DNA of 53,282 bases, taken from the NCBI GenBank assembly GCA_036001065.1, contig DASYUQ010000222.1:1-53282 (forward strand), read 5' to 3'. Positions 15,880 to 28,993 of this stretch are shown piece by piece; position 1 is the first letter of the stretch, and each line of letters opens with the position of its first letter. Below the pieces are notes generated by a model. It was not told the DNA's origin, ran no database searches, and saw only the letters and a list, made by a program, of their open reading frames with translations. Source of the DNA: Candidatus Methylomirabilota bacterium. Lineage in GTDB: Bacteria; Methylomirabilota; Methylomirabilia; Rokubacteriales; CSP1-6. A program made the position numbers and the translations under genes.

Positions 15880-16449
15880 CTACGCGCGGCTGCCGGGCTT
15901 GATGGCCTGACTGCCGCCCTTGCAGAGCGGGCACTCCTCGGGCTGCCAGGTCGCCGCCGCCACCCGCGCCAGCGCGACGTGCTTCACCGAGAACCGGGCC
16001 GCGCCGCCGCTGCGATCGATCAGCGAGCCCACCCCCACCACGCCGCCGCCGTGCCGTTCCACGCATTCGACCACCTCGCGCGTGGAGCCGCCCGTGGTGA
16101 TGACGTCCTCGACGACCAGGCAGCGCTCGCCCGGGCCGAGCGTGAAGCCGCGGCGCAGGCTCATCACGCCGCCCTCGCGCTCGGTGAAGAGAGAGCGCGC
16201 GCCCAGGGCCCGCGCGACCTCGTGGGCGACGAGGATGCCGCCGATGGCGGGCGCCAGCACCGTCGCGACGCGCGCGTCCCGGAAGGGCGCGGCCAGGGCG
16301 GCGCCCAGCGTGGCGGCGTGCTCGGGGTGCTGGAGCACGAGCGCCGATTGTAGATAAACGTCCGAGTGCAGGCCGGAGGTCAGCCGGAAGTGGCCGTGCA
16401 TGAGGGCGCCGGTCTTCTCGTAGAGGACGAGCGTCTCGCGCTCGGTCAT
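15880..16449 (-). CDS. pyrE: Orotate phosphoribosyltransferase
   Basis: Converts orotate and PRPP to OMP. The PRPP loop is LVVEDVITTGGST (about residues 117-129), with the usual N-terminal LTSGLHSDVYLQ. The C-terminal CPLCKGG is typical of one bacterial OPRTase group. The ATG at 16447-16449 overlaps the pyrF stop as ATGA (189 residues); a GTG 12 bases upstream is possible but would lose that arrangement. It is the last gene of the pyrimidine operon. Confidence 0.95.
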   Translation of the reverse strand: MTERETLVLYEKTGALMHGHFRLTSGLHSDVYLQSALVLQHPEHAATLGAALAAPFRDARVATVLAPAIGGILVAHEVARALGARSLFTEREGGVMSLRRGFTLGPGERCLVVEDVITTGGSTREVVECVERHGGGVVGVGSLIDRSGGAARFSVKHVALARVAAATWQPEECPLCKGGSQAIKPGSRA

Positions 16450-17190
16450 GCTTGTCGACACTCCTCCAGGATCGCGCGCGCGGCGGCGGTCGGGTCCGGC
16501 GCAGCGGTGATGGGACGGCCCACGACGAGGTAGTCGGCGCCGGCGCGGATGGCCGCCGCCGGCGTTGCCGTCCGCGCCTGATCATCAGCGTTGGGGGATC
16601 CGGGGGGCCGTGTCGGGGCCCCCCGGTCCAACATCCGAACGCCCGGCGTCACGATGACCCAGCCCTTGCCCAGGGCCAGCCGGAGCGGCGTGATCTCCCG
16701 GGGAGAGGCGACGCAGCCGTCGAGGCCCGCCTCGCGAGCCAGCCGGGCGAGGTGGAGGACATGGGCCTCGACCGTCGAGGGCACTCCGACCTCGACGTCG
16801 AGCGCGCGGCGGTCGAGGCTCGTCACCACCGTGACGCCGAGGCAGAGGGGCCGGGGCACGCCGAAGTCCGTGGCCGCCTTCGTAGCCGCCTCGGCGGCGG
16901 CGCGCATCATGGCGACCCCGCCGCTGGCGTGGACGTTGAGCATGAAGACGCCCAGGCGCGTCGCTTCCCGCACGGCCCCCGCCACCGTGTTCGGGATGTC
17001 GTGGAACTTGAGGTCCAGGAACACGCCGAAGCCGCGCTTCCGCGCCAGCTCCACCGCCGCCGGTCCCGCCGCCGTGAAGAGCTGGTTGCCGATCTTGCAC
17101 CGGCTGAGGACGCCGGCCAGCCGGTCGAGCAGGGCCGAGGCGTCGGCGAGGCTCTCGACGTCGAGCGCGACCAGCAGGCGCTCGGACGGG

Positions 17191-17204
<14 letters not shown>
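16446..17204 (-). CDS. pyrF: Orotidine 5'-phosphate decarboxylase
   Basis: Makes UMP from OMP. The 252-residue TIM barrel shows LLVALDV at the N-terminus, the catalytic [11 protein letters not shown] (D-x-K-x-x-D, about residues 64-74) and the phosphate-binding VTPGVR and YLVVGRPI loops. The GTG start (17202-17204) lies 14 bases inside the end of carB. pyrF-pyrE order completes the operon. Confidence 0.96.
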
Positions 17205-20397
<3,193 letters not shown>

Positions 20398-20398
20398 G

Positions 20399-20497
20399 CT
20401 ACCTACGCCCCGCCCCGCGCTTGCTCGCGTTGAGAATGGTCACTCCCACCAGTTGGTCCCCGCGGTACCGCAGGAGCACGCCGTCTTCGGTCCACGC
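20399..20497 (-). pseudogene. DUF2283-like C-terminal fragment
   Basis: Immediately after the stop of the 88-residue gene, one frame reads [20 protein letters not shown] followed by NASKR, the recognisable end of a DUF2283 domain (hydrophobic strand then G-x-x-I-L-N-A-S). There is no start codon and the first half of the domain is absent. It is probably a remnant left between carA and carB. Confidence 0.45.
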
Positions 20498-20498
20498 A

Positions 20499-20765
20499 TC
20501 ACTCTTCGACCTGCCCGTAGACGATGGAGACTTCGGGGGCGGCTTCCTCCCGGCGGTAGAGGACGTCGTCGAGCCGGCCGCCCCCGATCCACACGGCCTC
20601 GCCGTTGCCCCAGAGCTGCTCGCCGAGCACACTGATGCGCTTCTCGACCCGTTCGCGAACGGCGTGCGCCTCGAGGGAGGCCTCGCTCTGGGTCGTGAAC
20701 GAAGCCCACTCGGGCTTGTGACCTACTCCCTCCGTCTTCCGGTACGAGATCAGGTACAGCGGCAT
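20499..20765 (-). CDS. Small conserved-looking protein between carA and carB, unknown
   Basis: The 88-residue soluble protein begins MPLYLISYRKTEGVGHKPEW and ends IVYGQVEE. The ATG at 20763-20765 is preceded by AAAGGAGG, a stronger Shine-Dalgarno than most genes here. Predicted pattern is beta strand, helix (about 30-46, ASLEAHAVRERVEKRISVL), then strands. I recognise no family. It starts nine bases after carA, so it is co-transcribed with the pyrimidine genes; a role in the pathway is not implied by sequence. Confidence 0.7.
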   Translation of the reverse strand: MPLYLISYRKTEGVGHKPEWASFTTQSEASLEAHAVRERVEKRISVLGEQLWGNGEAVWIGGGRLDDVLYRREEAAPEVSIVYGQVEE

Positions 20766-20773
20766 AAGGCGGC

Positions 20774-21904
20774 TCAGCCTCCTTTCCCGCTCCCGCTCAT
20801 CAGCTCCATGAAGCGGTGAAAGAGATAGTTCGCGTCGTGCGGCCCCGGCGACGCCTCCGGGTGGTACTGCACCGAGAACACCGGCCACTCGCGGTGACGC
20901 AGCCCCTCGCAGGTGCCGTCGTTGAGGTTGACATGGGTGGTGGCCCACCCCGCGCGCTCGACCGACGCGGGGTCCACGGCGAAGCCGTGATTCTGCGCCG
21001 TGATCTCGACCCGGCCGGTGGCCAGGTCCTTCACCGGATGGTTCGCGCCGTGGTGGCCGAACGGCAGCTTGTAGGTCCGGCCGCCGGCGGCGAGCCCCAG
21101 GATCTGGTGGCCGAGGCAAATGCCGAAGATCGGCACGCGGCCCAGCAGCGCGCGGGCCGCGTCGATCAGGTAGGGGACCGCTTCGGGGTCCCCGGGGCCG
21201 TTGGACAGGCACACCCCGTCGGGCTCGAGCTCCCGCACGGCCCCGGCCGGGGTCGTCGCCGGGACGACCGTGACGTCGCAGCCGACGCTGGCGAGCTGGC
21301 GCAGGATGTTGAACTTGATCCCGGCGTCGTAGGCGACCACCCTGGCGCGCGCCGGGCCGGGCTCGCGGTAGCCGCGCGCCGGGTCCCAGATGGACTGGCG
21401 CCACGGAGCGGGCGCCTCGCTCGTCACCTCGCGGACCAGGTCGCGCCCGACCAGTCCGGGCAGGGCGCGCGCCTGTTCCTTCAACCGCGCTTCGTCCGTC
21501 TCCACCGACGCGACGATCCCGTCCTGGGCGCCCTGGTCGCGGAGGTGGCGCGTCAGCGCGCGGGTGTCGATCCCCTGGATGCCGACGATGCCGTGGGTCC
21601 GGAGATAGGCGTCGAGGGAGACCTGCCCGCGCCAGTTGGACAGGTAGGGGGAGGCCTCCTTGACGACGAAGCCGTTGACCCAGGGCCGTCGCGACTCCAC
21701 GTCCTCGGCGTTGAGGCCGTAGTTGCCGATCATCGGATAGGTCATCACGACGATCTGCCCGCGGTACGACGGATCGGTCAGGATCTCCTGGTACCCCTGC
21801 ATGGCGGTGTTGAAGATGACCTCGCCCCAGGCCTGCCCTACCGCGCCCAGCGCCTGGCCCCGGAACACCCGCCCATCGCGCAGTACGAGGACGGCGGGCG
21901 TCAT
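20774..21904 (-). CDS. carA: Carbamoyl-phosphate synthase small (glutaminase) subunit
   Basis: Class I glutamine amidotransferase subunit delivering ammonia to CarB. The 376 residues show the N-terminal family domain ([32 protein letters not shown]) and the catalytic triad: Cys in [12 protein letters not shown] and His/Glu in [12 protein letters not shown]. The ATG (21902-21904) overlaps the pyrC stop as ATGA. Confidence 0.97.
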   Translation of the reverse strand: MTPAVLVLRDGRVFRGQALGAVGQAWGEVIFNTAMQGYQEILTDPSYRGQIVVMTYPMIGNYGLNAEDVESRRPWVNGFVVKEASPYLSNWRGQVSLDAYLRTHGIVGIQGIDTRALTRHLRDQGAQDGIVASVETDEARLKEQARALPGLVGRDLVREVTSEAPAPWRQSIWDPARGYREPGPARARVVAYDAGIKFNILRQLASVGCDVTVVPATTPAGAVRELEPDGVCLSNGPGDPEAVPYLIDAARALLGRVPIFGICLGHQILGLAAGGRTYKLPFGHHGANHPVKDLATGRVEITAQNHGFAVDPASVERAGWATTHVNLNDGTCEGLRHREWPVFSVQYHPEASPGPHDANYLFHRFMELMSGSGKGG

Positions 21905-23175
21905 CGGGCCACCACCTTTCCGTTCACGATCGTCATCCAGGGGCCGCCGCGGAGCGTCCAGCCCCTGAACGGGGTGTTCCGGCTGCGCGAATGAAACCGC
22001 GTGGGATCGACCGTGAGTTCCCGCTCGAGGTCGAGAATCGTGATGTCGGCCCGTGCCCCCGGCGCCAGGCTGCCGCCCGCGAGGTTGAGCACGCGCGCGG
22101 GGCCCGAGCTGAGGCGCGCGATCAGCGTCTTGAGCGGGAGCAGGCCGGGCCCCACCAGTCGGTCCAGCAGCACCGCCACCGCCGTCTCCAGGCCGACGAC
22201 GCCGAAGGCGGTCTGGTCGAACTCCCCCTCCTTCTCGCTGAGCGCGTGGGGGGCGTGGTCGGTGGCCACGCAGTCGATGGTCCCGTCGGCCAGCGCCTCG
22301 ATGAGCGCCTCCACGTCGCGCTTGGTGCGGAGCGGCGGATTCATCTTGGTGTTGCCGTCGAACGTCCGCAACGCCTCTTCAGTCAGCACCAGGTGGTGGG
22401 GCGTCACCTCCGCCGTCACCCGCACCCCCCGCGCCTTGGCATCGCGGACGAGGCGCACCGCCCCCGCGGTCGAGAGGTGGGCGATGTGGACGTGCGCCCC
22501 CGTCAGCTCGGCGAGGATGATGTCGCGAGCCACCATCACGTCCTCGGCCGCCGCCGGCGCCCCCGGCAGCCCCAGCTCGGTGGAGACGACGCCCTCGTTC
22601 ATCGCCGCGCCCCGAGAGAGGTTGTCGTCCTCGGCGTGGCTGATGAGCGGCGTGCCGAACGGCAGCGTGTACTCCATGGCGCGCCGGTAGAGCGCCCCGT
22701 TCATGACGCACTTGCCGTCGTCGGAGAACGCCACGCACCCGGTCTCGGCCAGCTCCGCCAGCTCGGCCAGCTCCTCGCCCCGGAGCCCGCGCGTCACCGC
22801 CCCGATGGGATAGACGTGGACGCGGCCCTCGGTCCGGGCCCGGTCCAGGATGTACTCGGTGATGGAGCCGTTGTCGTTGACGGGATCCGTGTTGGCCATG
22901 CAGCAGACCGCGGTGAAGCCGCCCGCCGCCGCCGCGCGCGTACCGGTCGCCACCGTCTCCTTGTACTCGAAGCCCGGCTCCCGCAGGTGGACGTGCATGT
23001 CGATGAAGCCGGGACAGACGATCCTGCCGGTGGCTTCGACGATTTCGGTCCCCTCCGGGGCGGCCAGCCGGGGCCCGACCCGGGCGATCACCCCGCCCTC
23101 GACGAGCGCGTCCTGGACGGCGTCCACGTTGTTGGCGGGATCGATCACGCGGCCGTTGCGGATCAATAAGCTCAT
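21901..23175 (-). CDS. pyrC: Dihydroorotase (type I)
   Basis: Zinc amidohydrolase closing carbamoyl aspartate to dihydroorotate. The 424-residue protein has all expected metal ligands: HVHLREPG (about residues 60-67), FSDDG (Asp near 151), SHAEDDN, AHLSTA and ATDHAPH, so it is a catalytic rather than a structural pseudo-DHOase. The ATG at 23173-23175 lies within a 10-base direct repeat that flanks the inserted hairpin element upstream. Confidence 0.96.
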   Translation of the reverse strand: MSLLIRNGRVIDPANNVDAVQDALVEGGVIARVGPRLAAPEGTEIVEATGRIVCPGFIDMHVHLREPGFEYKETVATGTRAAAAGGFTAVCCMANTDPVNDNGSITEYILDRARTEGRVHVYPIGAVTRGLRGEELAELAELAETGCVAFSDDGKCVMNGALYRRAMEYTLPFGTPLISHAEDDNLSRGAAMNEGVVSTELGLPGAPAAAEDVMVARDIILAELTGAHVHIAHLSTAGAVRLVRDAKARGVRVTAEVTPHHLVLTEEALRTFDGNTKMNPPLRTKRDVEALIEALADGTIDCVATDHAPHALSEKEGEFDQTAFGVVGLETAVAVLLDRLVGPGLLPLKTLIARLSSGPARVLNLAGGSLAPGARADITILDLERELTVDPTRFHSRSRNTPFRGWTLRGGPWMTIVNGKVVAR

Positions 23176-23308
23176 GCGCTCCCTCGGAGGGGGCCTCGAT
23201 GGCCCCCTCCGAAGCCTCCCCCCAGGACCGATGGCGCCGGCGAAGCCGGCGCTCGAAAGAGTGCGCTGGGGGCGAGGAACACTCGTCGGGTGCGGTCACT
23301 CATGCGCT
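23171..23308. repeat. Family B hairpin element in pyrB-pyrC junction with 10-bp direct repeats
   Basis: CTCATGCGCT occurs at 23171-23180 and again at 23299-23308. Between them lie 118 bases with hairpin 1 (23184-23212, CGGAGGGGGCC against its complement) and hairpin 2 (23234-23252, GCGCCGGC-GAA-GCCGGCGC). Removing one repeat and the insert would leave pyrC starting a few bases after the pyrB stop, as in the rest of the operon. The repeat includes the pyrC ATG, so the insertion duplicated the start codon. Confidence 0.75.
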
Positions 23309-23311
23309 GTC

Positions 23312-24238
<927 letters not shown>

Positions 24239-24273
24239 GGCTCAGGCCTCCCGGGGTCGGAGCAGGGGCCGCA

Positions 24274-24891
<618 letters not shown>

Positions 24892-24898
24892 CTAACGC

Positions 24899-24928
24899 AC
24901 TCTACACAGGGTCTCGCCTTCTTGTCAA
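24899..24928 (-). promoter_or_regulatory. Promoter of the pyrimidine operon
   Basis: TTGACA (24923-24928), 18-base spacer, TAGAGT (24899-24904) on the minus strand; predicted start near 24892 with a leader of about 55 bases before pyrR. The -35 box overlaps the stop codon of the small zinc-ribbon frame. Confidence 0.6.
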
Positions 24929-25053
24929 CGTCTCTCCCCCGGCGGTGGGGGCTGCTTCCGCTCCTCGCGGCCCTTCGTATAACACTTGACGTGGACCATC
25001 TGACCCTTGACGAAGGCCACACTCTCGCCCGGGTGGATGGGCTCAGAGCACAT
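24925..25053 (-). CDS. Small zinc-ribbon-like frame (start uncertain)
   Basis: The frame reads ICPMCSEPIHPGESVAFVKG, QMVHVKCYTKG and a Pro-rich tail, giving C-x2-C and H-x2-C, a plausible single zinc site. The only ATG (25051-25053) lies between the two first cysteines and would give 42 residues. The frame is continuous upstream to the TAG stop of the amidohydrolase, with no other ATG, GTG or TTG. It may use an unusual start, be a readthrough extension, or be a remnant. Confidence 0.45.
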   Translation of the reverse strand: MCSEPIHPGESVAFVKGQMVHVKCYTKGREERKQPPPPGERR

Positions 25054-25086
25054 GGGGCAGATGGGTGGTGTCGGGGACGGGGAACA

Positions 25087-26337
25087 CTAGGGGGACGCGC
25101 GCCCCTCGCGCCAGCGCTCGCGGACGTGCCGCTCGTGCTCGATGGTCACGTGGCCGCTCTTGATGACGAGCGCGCGCCCGGCCAGCGTAGCGACGATGTC
25201 TTCGGGCTCGGCGCACTCCCAGACGACGAGATCGGCGCGGCAGCCGATGGCCAGGCCGTAGTTGGGCAGGCGGAGAATGTGGGCGGGATGAATGGTCACC
25301 GCGTCCACCAGCTGGCGCATCTCGTCGGCGGTGCCCATGTGGGCGGCGACGGAGGCCAGGAATGCCATGTGCGTGAGGTCGGCGGTCCCCACGGTGGTGA
25401 AGGGGTTGCGGATGTTGTTGGAGGCGAGCGCGACCGGCACGCCGCTGGCGAGGAGCCGGCGCACCGGCGTGAGGCCCCGCCGGGGGTTGGCGTCGTCGTG
25501 CCGTCCCATGAGGTAGAGGTCGGTGGCCGGCAGGCAGATGACGCCGATCCCGGCCGTGGCGATGTCCGCGATGATCTCGTCCTGCTCGAAGGGCGGCACC
25601 GCCGCCAGCTCGGTGAGGTGGCCCACGGCCACGCGCCCCTGCCATCCGATGCGAATCGTCTGGTCCACGATCTCGCGGATGTGCAGGTGCTCGGGCTCGT
25701 CGAAGAAGTCGACGTGGAAGTCGGCGTCGACGTTGAAGGCCTCGGCGAGGCGGAAGACGATGTCGATGTGCTTGAGGGCGTCGGTGTCGTTGTACGGACA
25801 GCCGCCGACGAGGTCCGCGCCCATCTGGAGTGCCCGTCGGAGGAGCGCCTCGGTCCCCGGCGCCTGGAGGATGCCCTCCTGGGCGAAGGCGCAGAGCTGG
25901 AGGTCGATGGCGGGCGCGTACTCCGTCTTGAGCGGCAGGATCGCCTCCATGCCCGCCAGGCCGATGATCGGATCGACCTCGACGTGGCTGCGCATCGCGG
26001 TGGTCCCGGCGGCGACGGCGAGATCGAGCACCCGCCGGGCCCGAAGCTGGATGTCCTCGACGGTGAAGTGGCGCTTGGCCTCGGCGACGAGACGGATCGC
26101 CTCCTGGGCGGAGGCGGCGGGCGCGCTGATGCGCTCGGAGAGCAGCGCCTTGTCCAGGTGGATGTGGGCTTCGATCAGCCCCGGGGTCACCAGTCGCCCT
26201 CTGACGTCCACGAGATTGCTCCGGGGCGGCGTCGGCTCGTGAGCGGTGATCGCCGTGATGCGGGCCTCGGAGATGGCGATGTCGGCGAGGCCGTCGCGGC
26301 CGGGCAGGCGGCAGCCCGTCAGGCGGAGCGAGGTCAC
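25087..26337 (-). CDS. Amidohydrolase, cytosine deaminase-like
   Basis: The 416-residue amidohydrolase-superfamily protein has HIHLDK (about residue 58), FHVDFFDEPEH (about 208), VGHLTEL and ATDLYLMGRHD, the layout of the cytosine deaminase/N-isopropylammelide group. Where cytosine deaminase has the catalytic Asp in GHDDV, this protein has ASNNIRNPF, an Asn, so its substrate or mechanism probably differs. It follows the PPC-domain gene by three bases. Context with a racemase and carbamate kinase upstream suggests nitrogen-ring or ureide catabolism, but this is inference. Confidence 0.85.
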   Translation of the reverse strand: MTSLRLTGCRLPGRDGLADIAISEARITAITAHEPTPPRSNLVDVRGRLVTPGLIEAHIHLDKALLSERISAPAASAQEAIRLVAEAKRHFTVEDIQLRARRVLDLAVAAGTTAMRSHVEVDPIIGLAGMEAILPLKTEYAPAIDLQLCAFAQEGILQAPGTEALLRRALQMGADLVGGCPYNDTDALKHIDIVFRLAEAFNVDADFHVDFFDEPEHLHIREIVDQTIRIGWQGRVAVGHLTELAAVPPFEQDEIIADIATAGIGVICLPATDLYLMGRHDDANPRRGLTPVRRLLASGVPVALASNNIRNPFTTVGTADLTHMAFLASVAAHMGTADEMRQLVDAVTIHPAHILRLPNYGLAIGCRADLVVWECAEPEDIVATLAGRALVIKSGHVTIEHERHVRERWREGRASP

Positions 26338-26340
26338 GTC

Positions 26341-26868
26341 TCAGCGCCGCCGGGCCAGCCGCTTCTGCACCGACGCCAGACTGCCTTCCTGATCGGGGCG
26401 CCCGTTGCGGCGCGCATAGGCGCGGACGGCTTGCAGGAGCTTCTGCCCGGTGGCCGGGTCCAGGAGCCGGGCCAGCTTGATGCCGTCCACGCGCATGATC
26501 GCGATCTCGGCGAGGCTCAGGATCCGGCAGCCCGCCTCGAGGTGGCCGCCGAAGGCCCCCGCCCTGTTGGCGAGGACGATGTGGCAGTGGACGTGGTGGT
26601 CGGCGATGACGCCGCTCATCGCGATGATCTCGACGCCCCGCGGCCGCCGCCGGTTGAAGAAGCGCCGCGGCGGAAACTCCGGGCCCAGGACCCCCGTCAC
26701 CGAGACGTCGGTCAGGCTGCCGAAGCCCGTGAGGATCACGCCGTTGCGGATCTTCTCCCGTCGGCAGATCTCCTGGAGGGACTCGAGCAGGAGGTCGCCG
26801 TAGGCCAAGCGTACGACGACGATGTGGCCGGCCCGGGCGCCGGGGGCGATCATGCGCTTCGCTGCCAT
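26341..26868 (-). CDS. PPC (DUF296) domain protein
   Basis: The 175-residue protein has the plant/prokaryote conserved domain: RLAYGDLLLESLQEICRREK, NGVILTGFGSLTDVSV, HHVHCHIVLA and GAFGGHLEAGC with a terminal strand. These trimeric domains occur alone in bacteria and fused to AT-hooks in plants; the bacterial role is not settled. There is no DNA-binding motif besides a basic tail. It lies 14 bases after the LysM gene and three before the amidohydrolase. Confidence 0.85.
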   Translation of the reverse strand: MAAKRMIAPGARAGHIVVVRLAYGDLLLESLQEICRREKIRNGVILTGFGSLTDVSVTGVLGPEFPPRRFFNRRRPRGVEIIAMSGVIADHHVHCHIVLANRAGAFGGHLEAGCRILSLAEIAIMRVDGIKLARLLDPATGQKLLQAVRAYARRNGRPDQEGSLASVQKRLARRR

Positions 26869-26882
26869 GTCTGTCTCCTCGC

Positions 26883-28001
26883 CTACTGCTTCCGCTGCCG
26901 CTCCTGGAGCGCCTTCAGAATGCGCTCGGCCTGCTCGATGTTCTTCCGGGCGTCCCCGTGCTGGGGGTCGTACTCGAGCACGGCGCGCCAGTGAGCGATC
27001 GCGGCCTCGATCTGCTCCTCCCGGTAGAGGCGGATGCCCTCGCTGTAGTGCTGCTGGATCGTCTGCGTCCGTGCCTCCTGGAGCAGCGCGGCCGAGTCCT
27101 TGTACCGGGCGTCGAGCTTGGTGAGCTGGGAGAACGCGCGGTAGGAGTCATCATAGTCCTTCTGGTCGAGGCTCTCCTTGCCGTACTCGTAGAGGATGGA
27201 CTTCTTGAGGTCGAGCCACTCCGGGTTGCGGGGACTGCCCTCGAGCAGCTTGTCCACCCCGGTCAGCGCCACGTCATACTCCTTCCGCTCGAGCGCCTCG
27301 CGGGTGTCCACCAGCAGCGGATTCGTCTCGGTGGTGACGTCTTCCCGCACGGGCTCTCGCGGTCCGGGGGCCGGCGGCGCCGGCTCCGGCCGCGCGCTCG
27401 CCGCCGTCCGCGGCTCCGGAGGCCGGAAGGGAATGCCGGCGATTTCCGGGATCTTGAGCTGGCTACCCGGGGCCAGCCGGGGATTCGGCGGCAGCTGGTT
27501 GGTCTCCCAGATGACCTCGGCGCGCGCGCGATCACCGTAGTAGCGCTCGGCGATCGCCCCCAGCGTCTCCCCGCGGGCCACCGTGTGGAGGACGAAGCGG
27601 ATCTCCTTCACGCCCTCGCGGAGCGCCTCGAACGCGGCCTTGTTGCCGGGATCGAGCGCCAGGACCGCCAGGAAGTGGCGGCGCGCCTCCAGCGGAGCGC
27701 CCTTTCGCAGCGCCTCCTGCCCCTGGCGAAGGCGGTTCGCCACCGCCCCGTCGAGCCGCGCCTGCAGCCGCCCCCGGCCCTCCCGGGCGGCGGCGTCGCG
27801 GGGATTGAGGGTCAGCGCGATCTTCCACTCGTCCAGGGCCCGCCGGAGATCCCCGCTCCGTTCCAGCTCGACGGCCTTCTGTCGGTGAGCCGCCACCAGC
27901 CGCTCGTAAGCGGGCGACATTGCCGCGGCGGGGGCGCAGGCCCCCAGGAGGAGGGCCAGGCCGATCGCCGGGAGCCGGTCGACGCAGCGGCGCGCCGTCA
28001 C
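26883..28001 (-). CDS. LysM and TPR-like lipoprotein
   Basis: The 372-residue protein begins with a lipoprotein signal ending in LLLGAC (Cys at 22). Two or three TPR-like helical pairs follow, then a LysM domain (about 139-189, HTVARGETLGAIAERYYGDR), a Pro/Ala linker and further TPR-like repeats to the end. It probably binds peptidoglycan. The GTG (27999-28001) overlaps the deacetylase stop as GTGA. Confidence 0.88.
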   Translation of the reverse strand: MTARRCVDRLPAIGLALLLGACAPAAAMSPAYERLVAAHRQKAVELERSGDLRRALDEWKIALTLNPRDAAAREGRGRLQARLDGAVANRLRQGQEALRKGAPLEARRHFLAVLALDPGNKAAFEALREGVKEIRFVLHTVARGETLGAIAERYYGDRARAEVIWETNQLPPNPRLAPGSQLKIPEIAGIPFRPPEPRTAASARPEPAPPAPGPREPVREDVTTETNPLLVDTREALERKEYDVALTGVDKLLEGSPRNPEWLDLKKSILYEYGKESLDQKDYDDSYRAFSQLTKLDARYKDSAALLQEARTQTIQQHYSEGIRLYREEQIEAAIAHWRAVLEYDPQHGDARKNIEQAERILKALQERQRKQ

Positions 28002-28993
28002 TGGAGCGCCTCCTGGTGGAAGATGTCGAGATTCCGGGCGAACTCCTCGAGGGTCATGTCCGCGTAGATCTGGCTCCGGCGGATGCGGAGCGGGTGGACG
28101 AAGGACGCGTTGCCCTCGCGGCGGACGGAGAAGGCGGCGATGTACCCGTGCTCGCGGACCTTCTGCGCCAGCTCGTCGTTATGGGCGCCGTAGGGATACG
28201 CGAGCACGTGCGGCGTCCGGCCCAGGCGCCGCCGGAAGAGCGCGAGCGGCTCCGCCAGCTCGATCTGCATGCGCCGGGTGAACTCCTCGTTCGGCTCGCC
28301 GGGATGGCGACGCAGATCGCTGTGCGTCTTGGAGTGGGCGCCGACCTGGAAGCCGTCGTTGGCCAGCCACTTGAGGTCGTCCCAGTCGAGCGCATTGCGC
28401 CCGTTGCCGACGTAGTCGGTGTACACGAACAGCGTGGCCGGGAAGCCCAGGTCCTTCAGGAGCGGATAGGCGTGCTGGAGGAACGACTTGTAGCCGTCGT
28501 CGAAGGTGAGGACGACGCTGCGCCGGGGGAGCTGGCGGCCCAGCGCCATGTACTCCATCAGGTCGGTGAGGCTGATCACCCGGTAGCCGTGAGTCTTCAA
28601 ATAACGCATCTGCTGCTCGAAGCCGCTGGCGGCCATGATCAGGCGGCCTTTGGCCTGGGGCGCGAGGTTGTGGTAGACGAGCACGGGCACGAGCTGATAG
28701 CCGGTCGCGTAGACGCCGGCCGGGCTCCACGGCTTCTTGGGAATGACGACCTCCCGGCCCGGGGTGAGGCGGGCCAGGCCGTTGTAGTCCTCGATCATCC
28801 ACGCCTTGGCGGGATCGCCGAGGAAGCGCCCGGCGAGGCTCTGCGTGGTGTCGCCGCTCTTGGCGAAGGTGACGATGAAGTCGCTCGATTCGAAGACCTC
28901 CCGGGTCTGCCACTCCGTCGCCGTGGCGCAGGCGCTGACCGCGAGCGCGGCCGCGGCCACCACGAGGGTTCCCAGACCCCCGGTGCCGCTCAT
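27998..28993 (-). CDS. Polysaccharide deacetylase lipoprotein (CE4 family)
   Basis: The 331-residue protein has a lipobox-like ALAVSAC (Cys at 22), a LysM-like segment (about 40-87), then a NodB-type deacetylase: VLTFDDGYKSF (catalytic and metal Asp), HSKTHSDLRRH (metal His pair) and AYPYGAHND. It probably de-N-acetylates an envelope or exported polysaccharide in the periplasm or outer membrane. It is coupled by ATGA to the upstream cyclase and by GTGA to the LysM lipoprotein. Confidence 0.92.
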   Translation of the reverse strand: MSGTGGLGTLVVAAAALAVSACATATEWQTREVFESSDFIVTFAKSGDTTQSLAGRFLGDPAKAWMIEDYNGLARLTPGREVVIPKKPWSPAGVYATGYQLVPVLVYHNLAPQAKGRLIMAASGFEQQMRYLKTHGYRVISLTDLMEYMALGRQLPRRSVVLTFDDGYKSFLQHAYPLLKDLGFPATLFVYTDYVGNGRNALDWDDLKWLANDGFQVGAHSKTHSDLRRHPGEPNEEFTRRMQIELAEPLALFRRRLGRTPHVLAYPYGAHNDELAQKVREHGYIAAFSVRREGNASFVHPLRIRRSQIYADMTLEEFARNLDIFHQEALQ

